Below, piece after piece: positions 1-5,454 of a DNA stretch of 6,497 nucleotides. A program made the position numbers and the translations under genes. This stretch comes from an uncultured Propionibacteriaceae bacterium (GTDB taxonomy: Bacteria > Actinomycetota > Actinomycetes > Propionibacteriales > Propionibacteriaceae): contig CALKHV010000126.1 in assembly GCA_937988865.1 (NCBI GenBank), forward strand, positions 1-6,497, written 5' to 3'. The first letter of the stretch is position 1. The number at the start of each line of letters is the position of its first letter. The notes beneath the pieces were generated by a model. That model saw nothing but the letters and a program-made list of their open reading frames with translations, searched no databases and had not been told where the DNA came from.

Positions 1-987
1 GCGGGCATCGTCCCGCTGTTCGGGCTGGAGTTCATCACGCTCGACCCTGCCCTCGAGGCGGCGTCCATCAAGGTGAACGACCCCGCCAACCCCGGACGCA
101 TGTACCTCTGCGGCAAGGGGATCAATCCTTTCAAGGAGAAGTCCCCGATCGCCTCGACGACCGCGTCCGAGATTCGTCACGGCAACGATGATCGGGCCGG
201 ACGGATGCTTGACCAGGTGCGTGACCACTTATCGTCCGTGGGCCTGGTGACCGACCTCGCGTCCGACACGGTCGCCCGGACGGTGGCCGAACGCGGGAGC
301 GTGCCTCGCGAGTGGGTCTCGCTGCAGGAGCGCCACATTGCCCGCGCTGTCGAGGAGGCCGTGACGGCCCTCCCGCTTGAGCGCCGCCAGACCGTGCTTG
401 CAGCCGCCTACGGCATCCCCTCCACCGCTGACGTGACGGACCCCGCGTCCCTGCAGGCCGAGATCCGGTCGCGACTTCTCAAGGTCGGGACGCCCGGCTT
501 CGTCGCCGAGGTGCCCCTGAGCTTCGACCAGGCCTACGCCTACGTCCTCGAGATGGACGGCATTCCCACGTACCCCACGCTTGCCGACGGCGTCTCGCCG
601 ATCTGCCCGTTCGAGGATCCGGCGTCCGAGTTGGCGGCGAAGCTGGTCGCGCGCGGCATCCACGCCGCTGAGTTGATCCCCATCCGCAACACGGTGGCCT
701 GCGTGGACGCCTACGTCCGGGCCTTCACCGACGCAGGGCTCATCGTCATGGCAGGCACCGAGCACAACACGCCAGAGCGGATCCCGCTCGACCCCGCGTG
801 CGTCGACGGGCCGGTGTCGGACGCGTCCCGCCAGGCCTTCTGGGAGGGCACGTGCGTCGTGGCTGCCCACCAGCACCTGAATGCAGCAGGCGAGCCGGGC
901 TTCGTGGACGCGACCGGCGCCCTGGTGGGCGGCGACGCCCATCGCGCCCGCCTCATCGACCTCGGCGCCCAGATCATCGCAGGCTGA
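1..987 (+). CDS. Putative PHP-superfamily metal-dependent hydrolase, C-terminal part (5' end outside window)
   Basis: The frame is open from base 1 to the TGA at 985-987 (328 codons), so the start lies upstream. The GTG at base 73 is internal: coding sequence of the same character, including GLEFITLD (codons 8-15), precedes it. Visible features are an early Glu in GLEF (codon 10), PGRMYLCGKG, GIHAAELIP and, near the C-terminus, MAGTEHNT (codons 250-257), followed by AAHQHL (codons 288-293). A Glu in a 'GxE' strand and a late 'GTEH/GSDxH' motif are how PHP phosphoesterases bind their metals, and I recall similar uncharacterised proteins, so PHP membership is an inference. No signal peptide or membrane segment is seen in this portion, and a cytoplasmic metalloenzyme is likely. 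It is 9 bases from the aldolase-dehydrogenase gene, which implies one operon and perhaps a role as phosphatase or hydrolase on a sugar-phosphate intermediate. The substrate is unknown, and the defining N-terminal His motifs are not in the window. Confidence 0.55.
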   Translation, partial: AGIVPLFGLEFITLDPALEAASIKVNDPANPGRMYLCGKGINPFKEKSPIASTTASEIRHGNDDRAGRMLDQVRDHLSSVGLVTDLASDTVARTVAERGSVPREWVSLQERHIARAVEEAVTALPLERRQTVLAAAYGIPSTADVTDPASLQAEIRSRLLKVGTPGFVAEVPLSFDQAYAYVLEMDGIPTYPTLADGVSPICPFEDPASELAAKLVARGIHAAELIPIRNTVACVDAYVRAFTDAGLIVMAGTEHNTPERIPLDPACVDGPVSDASRQAFWEGTCVVAAHQHLNAAGEPGFVDATGALVGGDAHRARLIDLGAQIIAG

Positions 988-992
988 AGGAG
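987..992 (+). promoter_or_regulatory. Shine-Dalgarno AAGGAG for the aldolase-dehydrogenase gene
   Basis: AAGGAG overlaps the last base of the upstream stop codon and sits 4 bases before the ATG at 997. It fixes that start. Its position also suggests translational coupling to the upstream gene. Confidence 0.7.
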
Positions 993-996
993 ACAG

Positions 997-2973
997 ATGT
1001 TCCACGACTTGAACGATCCCCGCTTCGCCGAGTTGATCAGCGTGGCGAACGCCTATGGCAGTGATCCCGAGTACTCGCGCGCCGGTGGTGGCAATGCGTC
1101 GGTGAAGATCGACGGCGTCCTCTACATCAAGCCGAGCGGGGTGCCGTTGGCCACGCTGCAGGCGTCCGACCTCGTGCCGCTGCGCATCGACGTCCTGCTC
1201 GAGGCGCTGCACTCGGACGCCGAGGTCGAGGGCGATCCCGTCCGCGCCGCAGCGGAGGCTGCCCAGATCGGCGATGGCGGCGGGCGAAGGCCCAGCGTCG
1301 AAATCCTCTTCCATGCGCTCATCCCTGACACCCTCGTGCTGCACTCGCACCCGCTGGTCGCGAACGCCGTCGGCTGCAATGTCGACGCCGACCGGCTGGT
1401 CGCCGACCTGTTCGGCGACGACGCGATCCTCGTGCCCTACATCGACCCGGGCGTCCCGTTGGCCAGGGGGGTGGAGGCTGTGCGCACTGCGTACGAGGCC
1501 CGCACGGGAGTGGCTGCGCCGGGCATCGCACTGCTGGCCAATCACGGCATCATCATCTCGGGCGAGACCGCCGACGACATTCGCGAGCGCACCGAGCGCC
1601 TGACCGGGGCCGTCGGTGCCGCCCTCGACGCCACACCCACCCCGGAGGCGCCGGCCCTCGACCCGGCGTCCGCGAGGGCCCTGATTGACGTCGTCGCCCC
1701 CACCCTGCGCGCCGCGCTGGCCACGGACGCAGGCCTCGCCACCGTCGTCGCCGACACCTCCGACCTCGCCCGGACGCCCAGTGCGATCCACACCGAGGGC
1801 CCGCTGATCCCCGACCAGATCGTGTATTCGGGCTCATTCCCCCTTGTCATCGACGTCGACGACCCGACGACCGCAGCCTCCATCACCCTCGCGGCCCTCG
1901 CCGACTTCCGGGCCACCCACGGACGTGACCCCGTCGTCGCCGTGATTCCCGGGATCGGCGCCTTCGGTTCGGGCAAGGACTGGGCGTCCGCCTCGAACGC
2001 CCTGCTCACCTTCACCGACGCCCTGCGCGTCGCAGCCGATGCCGACCGGCTGGGGCGCGTCCGCACCCTCGATGCCACCGAACGCGGCTTCATCGAGAAC
2101 TGGGAGGCCGAGAGCTACCGGAAGGGGATGGCGGCCCGGAAGACGTCGGGACGCCTGACCGGCAAGGTCGTCATGGTCACCGGCGCGGCACAGGGATTCG
2201 GGCTGGGCATCGCCACGGAACTGCTGGGCGAGGGCGCCCATGTCGTGCTCGCCGACCTGAACGTGTCGCTCGCATCACAGAACGCCGCTGAGTTGTCCGC
2301 CCGCTTCGGCCCCGGACGCGCCCAGGCCGTCCGCGTCGACGTGTCCGACGAGCAGTCGTGCCTGGACGCCGTCCACGAGGTCGTCCGCCTGTTCGGTGGC
2401 CTCGACGTCTTCATCTCCAACGCCGGCGTCGTGCGTTCGGCCGGGGTGATGGAGCAGGTCGTCAGCGACTTCGACCTCGTCACGAACGTGAACTACCGCG
2501 GCTACTTCCTCGGCGTCCGGGCCGTTGCCCCCGTGCTCGCCGCCCAGCATGCCGTGCGTCCGGACGACTGGTTCGACATCATCGAGATCAACTCGAAGTC
2601 GGGTCTGGAAGGGTCGAAGGCCAACTTCGCCTACGCCGGTTCGAAGTTCGGCGGCATCGGGCTCACCCAGTCGTTCGCGCTCGAACTCGTCGACCACGGC
2701 ATCAAGGTCAACGCCGTCTGCCCCGGCAACTACCTCGACGGACCGCTGTGGATGGATCCCGAGCGGGGCCTGTTCGTCCAGTACCTGCGCGCGGGCAAGG
2801 TGCCCGGTGCGGTGACCGTCGCGGACGTCCGGAAATTCTACGAGGACAAGGTGCCCATGCGTCGCGGCTGCCAGCCCGCCGACCTCGCCCAGGCCATCTA
2901 CTACATCGTCGCCCAGACCTACGAAACCGGCCAGGCCCTCCCCGTCACGGGTGGTCAGGTCATGCTCAGCTGA
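997..2973 (+). CDS. Bifunctional class II aldolase / short-chain dehydrogenase fusion
   Basis: The protein has 658 residues in two halves. The N-terminal half is a class II aldolase/adducin domain: GGGNAS (30-35) and KPSG for phosphate or substrate binding, the catalytic-type Glu102 in PSVE, and zinc ligands His116 and His118 (LHSHP) and His183 (NHG). The C-terminal half (about 388-658) is an SDR: cofactor motif TGAAQGFG (395-402), Asp420 after the second strand (favours NAD over NADP), SNAG (474-477), and catalytic Ser533, Tyr546 and Lys550. This architecture and length fit the RhaD/YuxG-type family, whose characterised members cleave rhamnulose-1-phosphate and oxidise lactaldehyde. However, the SDR half carries INSKSG, KFGG-GLTQS, DKVPMRRGC and a terminal VTGGQVM, which I recall from sorbitol-6-phosphate 2-dehydrogenase (SrlD). 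The substrate may therefore be a polyol or ketose phosphate. All key residues are intact. It lies between the PHP-like gene and the zinc dehydrogenase with gaps of 9 and 17 bases. Class assignment is firm; substrate is open. Confidence 0.9.
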   Translation: MFHDLNDPRFAELISVANAYGSDPEYSRAGGGNASVKIDGVLYIKPSGVPLATLQASDLVPLRIDVLLEALHSDAEVEGDPVRAAAEAAQIGDGGGRRPSVEILFHALIPDTLVLHSHPLVANAVGCNVDADRLVADLFGDDAILVPYIDPGVPLARGVEAVRTAYEARTGVAAPGIALLANHGIIISGETADDIRERTERLTGAVGAALDATPTPEAPALDPASARALIDVVAPTLRAALATDAGLATVVADTSDLARTPSAIHTEGPLIPDQIVYSGSFPLVIDVDDPTTAASITLAALADFRATHGRDPVVAVIPGIGAFGSGKDWASASNALLTFTDALRVAADADRLGRVRTLDATERGFIENWEAESYRKGMAARKTSGRLTGKVVMVTGAAQGFGLGIATELLGEGAHVVLADLNVSLASQNAAELSARFGPGRAQAVRVDVSDEQSCLDAVHEVVRLFGGLDVFISNAGVVRSAGVMEQVVSDFDLVTNVNYRGYFLGVRAVAPVLAAQHAVRPDDWFDIIEINSKSGLEGSKANFAYAGSKFGGIGLTQSFALELVDHGIKVNAVCPGNYLDGPLWMDPERGLFVQYLRAGKVPGAVTVADVRKFYEDKVPMRRGCQPADLAQAIYYIVAQTYETGQALPVTGGQVMLS

Positions 2974-2977
2974 CCCC

Positions 2978-2982
2978 AGGAG
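2978..2982 (+). promoter_or_regulatory. Shine-Dalgarno AGGAG deciding the zinc-dehydrogenase start
   Basis: AGGAG lies 8 bases before the ATG at 2991. The reading frame is open much further upstream (to 2358), but that part overlaps the SDR domain in another frame and translates to Arg/Pro-rich noise. This site shows that 2991 is the true start. Confidence 0.75.
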
Positions 2983-2990
2983 AACACACC

Positions 2991-4592
2991 ATGACCGAAT
3001 TCCCCACCACCCAGCACGCGATCCAGTTCGTCGGCCCCGACACGCTGGTGCACAACCCCGCCAAGGAGATGGACGCACTCGGCCCGACCCAGGTGCTGGT
3101 CAAGACCGAGGCGTGCGGCATCTGCTTCTCGGACACCAAGCTGCTCCACGCCTGGACCAGCCATCCGCGCAAAGGCCCCGTCCTGTCGGGCATGTCGGAC
3201 GCCGACCTCGCGTCCATCCCGAGCTACCGTCCGGGTGCGCAGCCGGGCGTGCCCGGCCACGAACCCGTCGGACGCATTGTCGCCGTCGGCGACGCCGTCA
3301 CGAACCTTGCGGTTGGGCAGCGCGTGCTCATCCAGACCGACTACCGCCACCTGCCGACCAACGGCTCCAACGCCGCCTTCGGCTACAACTTCGAGGGCGC
3401 CCTGCAGGAGTACGTCGTCATCGACGAGCGTGTCGCCACCGACCCCGCAACCGGTGAGAGCTTCCTGATACCGGTGAGCGAGACGCCCTCCGCGTCCGCC
3501 GTGGCACTGATCGAGCCCTGGGCGTGCGTCGAGGCCGCCTACGCGTGGGCCGAGCGCCAGCACCTCAAGCCGGGCGGACGCCTGCTCGTCCTGGGCGCGC
3601 CTGACGCTGGCCTCGCCACGAGTCTCGTCGGACGTCCGGACGTCACCGTCGCCGAGTCGCTCGAGGGCGTCGACGGCTCGTTCGACGACATCGTCTACTA
3701 CGGGTCGGACGCCGACGTCGTCGAGGCCCTCGGCCCGCGACTCCTCCCCGGAGGCGTGCTCAACATCGTGCTCGGCGGCGGGCGCATCGACCGTCCCGTC
3801 CAGGTCGACGTCGGACGCGTCCACTACGACGGAATCCGTTACTGCGGAACGTCCGGGGACGTCGCCTCCGAAGGTTGGGCCAGGATTCCGGCCACCTGCG
3901 AACTCGAGGCGGGGGAGTCCGTCGCGATCATCGGTGCGGCCGGCCCGATGGGTCTCATGCACACCGTCCGCACGGCTGTCTCGGGCATCGAGGGCCTCAG
4001 CATGGACGCCATCGATGTCGACGACGTCCGCCTCGCGCACCTGGCGCGGGTCGTGGCGCCGATCGCCGAGGCCAACGGCGTGCCAACCCGGTTCCTGAAC
4101 TCACGCGACACCGCGCTTGAGCCCGGCTATCAATATGTCGCGGTGATGGTCCCCGCCCCGGCGCTCGTGGCCCAGGCGGTCGCCCTTGCGTCCGAGGGTG
4201 GTGTGGTGAACGCGTTCGCGGGCTTCGGCAAGGGGACGCTTGCACCCCTGGACGTGGACGCGATGGTCCGCAAGGGCATCTACATCGTGGGGACGTCGGG
4301 CTCTCGCATCGAGGACATGGTGGCGGTGCTCGCCAAGGTCGAGTCGGGCACCCTCGACACCAACATCTCGATGGACGCCATCACCGGCATGGCCGGCGTC
4401 CAGGACGCGATCGACTCGGTCGTCAACCGGACGTCCGGGGGGAAGATCATGGTCTACCCGATGCTGCCCGACCTGGGTCTGGTCCGGTTGGCCGACCTCC
4501 CGTCGGTGATGCCCGAGGTGGCTGCGCAGCTGGTCGACGGGCTCTGGACGCGCGCGGCCGAAGAGGCTCTCCTCGCGTCGAAGCAAGGCTGA
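2991..4592 (+). CDS. Zinc-dependent medium-chain alcohol/polyol dehydrogenase with apparent tandem Rossmann domains
   Basis: The protein has 533 residues, whereas zinc-dependent MDR dehydrogenases usually have 340-410. The N-terminal GroES-like domain (about 30-175) carries ACGICFSD with Cys45 and Asp48, GHEPVG with His90 and Glu91, and IEPWACV with Glu175. Cys, His and Glu at these places match the catalytic zinc site of sorbitol-dehydrogenase-like enzymes. The four-Cys structural-zinc lobe is absent. The rest looks like two nucleotide-binding segments. Copy A (about 193-290) begins with a degenerate GAPDAG (202-207). Copy B (about 305-440) has a full GAAGPMG (315-321) followed by acidic residues. 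Both copies end alike: GGVLN at 254 and GGVVN at 403, then GI...GTSG at 281-289 and 429-437. Copy A is about 35 residues shorter. It probably oxidises a secondary alcohol of a sugar or polyol with NAD(P), with copy B binding the cofactor. As third gene of the catabolic operon it likely acts on the same substrate or its product. The family is sure; the substrate is unknown. Confidence 0.85.
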   Translation: MTEFPTTQHAIQFVGPDTLVHNPAKEMDALGPTQVLVKTEACGICFSDTKLLHAWTSHPRKGPVLSGMSDADLASIPSYRPGAQPGVPGHEPVGRIVAVGDAVTNLAVGQRVLIQTDYRHLPTNGSNAAFGYNFEGALQEYVVIDERVATDPATGESFLIPVSETPSASAVALIEPWACVEAAYAWAERQHLKPGGRLLVLGAPDAGLATSLVGRPDVTVAESLEGVDGSFDDIVYYGSDADVVEALGPRLLPGGVLNIVLGGGRIDRPVQVDVGRVHYDGIRYCGTSGDVASEGWARIPATCELEAGESVAIIGAAGPMGLMHTVRTAVSGIEGLSMDAIDVDDVRLAHLARVVAPIAEANGVPTRFLNSRDTALEPGYQYVAVMVPAPALVAQAVALASEGGVVNAFAGFGKGTLAPLDVDAMVRKGIYIVGTSGSRIEDMVAVLAKVESGTLDTNISMDAITGMAGVQDAIDSVVNRTSGGKIMVYPMLPDLGLVRLADLPSVMPEVAAQLVDGLWTRAAEEALLASKQG

Positions 4593-4610
4593 GTGTTCCT
4601 TGGTTGCCTC

Positions 4611-4639
4611 TTGCGGCGCGATCCGTTTTGACTTACGAT
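4611..4639 (+). promoter_or_regulatory. Candidate promoter for the repressor-E2 transcription unit
   Basis: In the 92-base gap between the zinc dehydrogenase and the repressor, TTGCGG (4611-4616) and TACGAT (4634-4639) are 17 bases apart, compatible with a -35/-10 pair of the housekeeping sigma factor. The region 4621-4670 is markedly more AT-rich than its flanks. An alternative -35, TTGACT at 4628-4633, has no well-spaced -10 (TATTAA at 4647 is only 13 bases away). The matches are modest, so this is an inference. Confidence 0.35.
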
Positions 4640-4648
4640 TGAATCGTA
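4634..4648 (+). promoter_or_regulatory. Perfect 7-1-7 palindrome, candidate DeoR operator
   Basis: TACGATT-G-AATCGTA is a perfect inverted repeat with a single central base. It overlaps the candidate -10 hexamer and lies 36 bases before the repressor's start codon. A further AATCGA at 4660-4665 may be an extra half-site. The position is that expected for an autoregulatory site of the DeoR-type protein encoded directly downstream. The sequence is seen; the regulator-operator link is inferred. No second copy is seen in the window. The operon carrying the first three genes starts upstream, so its promoter cannot be compared. Confidence 0.5.
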
Positions 4649-4684
4649 TTAATCAACCAAATCGAAACCACACCGAAAGCAGCG

Positions 4685-5452
4685 ATGACCATCGAGCGCA
4701 ACGAACGCGAGAGCTACATCCTCGACGTGCTTGCGCGTGAGGGATCGCTGTCGGTCTCTGCGCTGGCGCCGGAACTCGGCGTCAGCGAGGTCACGGTCCG
4801 GTCGATGCTCAGGGCGCTCGAGGAGCGGGGGATGCTCTCCAGGACTCGGGGAGGCGCCGAGGCCTCGTCGATCCGGAACGTCCTCGAGCGGGGGCGCGAG
4901 CACGCCGAGGCCAAGGGCCTGATCGCCGCGGCGGGCGCCGGTCTCGTCACGGACGACGACCGGGTCATGATCGAGGCGGGCACCACGACCTCACTCGTCG
5001 TGCCCCAGCTCTCCGGACGCAAGGGCGTCCAGATCGTCACCAACTCGACCCTCGTGTTCGCCCACGCGCGACTCAACCCGGCACTCTCGATCACCCTCAC
5101 CGGTGGCGTCTTCCACCGCGAGACGGAGTCGCTCGTCGGCCCCGCCGCGCAGCGTCTGGTGCGGGAGTTCAACGTCCGGCTGGCGTTCGTGGGCACCGAC
5201 GGTTTCAGCGTCGAGCGCGGCATGACCACCCAGTTCAGCGAGGGCGCGCAGATGCTGACCGCGATGCATGAGCGCGCGGAGCAGACGTGGCTCCTCGCCG
5301 ATTCCAGCAAGTTCGGACGCTCCGGCTTCGTCAGCGTCCTTCCCCTCGACCGCCTCGCGGGGATCATCACCGACTCCAGGATCGCCGATGAGGCGCTCAC
5401 CCAGCTTCGCGACTGCGTGCCGCAGGTGCGCGTCGTACCGGAAAGGCAGTAG
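4685..5452 (+). CDS. DeoR/GlpR-family transcriptional repressor
   Basis: The protein has 255 residues, the usual DeoR-family length. An N-terminal winged helix-turn-helix (about 7-58) has the family pattern: YILDVL, SVSALAPELGVSEVTVRSML for the recognition region, then a wing ending in RGGA. The C-terminal DeoR sensor domain (about 80-240) shows EAGTTTS (97-103), TNS, a TGG turn, GTDGFS (170-175) and DSSKFG (206-211). These are the positions at which related ribose-5-phosphate-isomerase-like folds hold a sugar phosphate, so the likely inducer is a phosphorylated intermediate of the pathway. The ATG at 4685 is preceded by a weak GAAAG (4675-4679); no better in-frame start aligns with the family's N-terminus. 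Its own candidate promoter and palindrome lie just upstream, which suggests autoregulation. It is translationally close to the following E2 gene. Family is certain; effector and targets are inferred. Confidence 0.92.
   Translation: MTIERNERESYILDVLAREGSLSVSALAPELGVSEVTVRSMLRALEERGMLSRTRGGAEASSIRNVLERGREHAEAKGLIAAAGAGLVTDDDRVMIEAGTTTSLVVPQLSGRKGVQIVTNSTLVFAHARLNPALSITLTGGVFHRETESLVGPAAQRLVREFNVRLAFVGTDGFSVERGMTTQFSEGAQMLTAMHERAEQTWLLADSSKFGRSGFVSVLPLDRLAGIITDSRIADEALTQLRDCVPQVRVVPERQ
5441..5446 (+). promoter_or_regulatory. Shine-Dalgarno GAAAGG of the E2 gene, inside the repressor's 3' end
   Basis: GAAAGG lies within the last codons of the repressor gene, 8 bases before the ATG at 5455, which itself follows the TAG by 2 bases. 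The arrangement points to translational coupling of the E2 gene to its regulator. Confidence 0.6.
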
Positions 5453-5454
5453 TC

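Noticed and set aside
73..75. GTG as the start of the first gene
   Set aside because: The frame continues upstream to base 1 with plausible family sequence and no ribosome-binding site lies before the GTG, so the gene is cut by the window edge.
662..675. 14-base direct repeat ACGCCGCTGAGTTG (also at 2282-2295)
   Set aside because: Both copies encode Ala-Ala-Glu-Leu in frame with the same codon habits, so they are chance plus codon bias rather than a repeat element.
819..828. GGACGCGTCC palindrome as an operator or integration site
   Set aside because: Its three copies lie inside coding sequence in different genes and are parts of the general GCGTCC excess; nothing ties them to regulation.
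229..1791. Long open frame of 520 codons on the - strand
   Set aside because: It is antisense to the PHP-like and aldolase genes, rich in Gly, Arg, Asp and Val, with no recognisable motif. Such frames are expected opposite GC-rich genes.
2358..2990. Upstream extension of the zinc-dehydrogenase frame
   Set aside because: The extension overlaps the SDR domain in another frame and reads as Arg/Pro-rich noise. The ATG at 2991 has a well-placed AGGAG and matches the usual N-terminus.
2955..4040. Open frame of 361 codons on the - strand
   Set aside because: It is a shadow of the zinc dehydrogenase with Asp/Gly/Val/Arg-rich composition and no motif.
4584..4602. Short hairpin CAAGG-N9-CCTTG at the end of the zinc dehydrogenase, possible terminator
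   Set aside because: The stem has only 5 pairs, begins inside the coding sequence and has no T-run after it, which is too weak to call.
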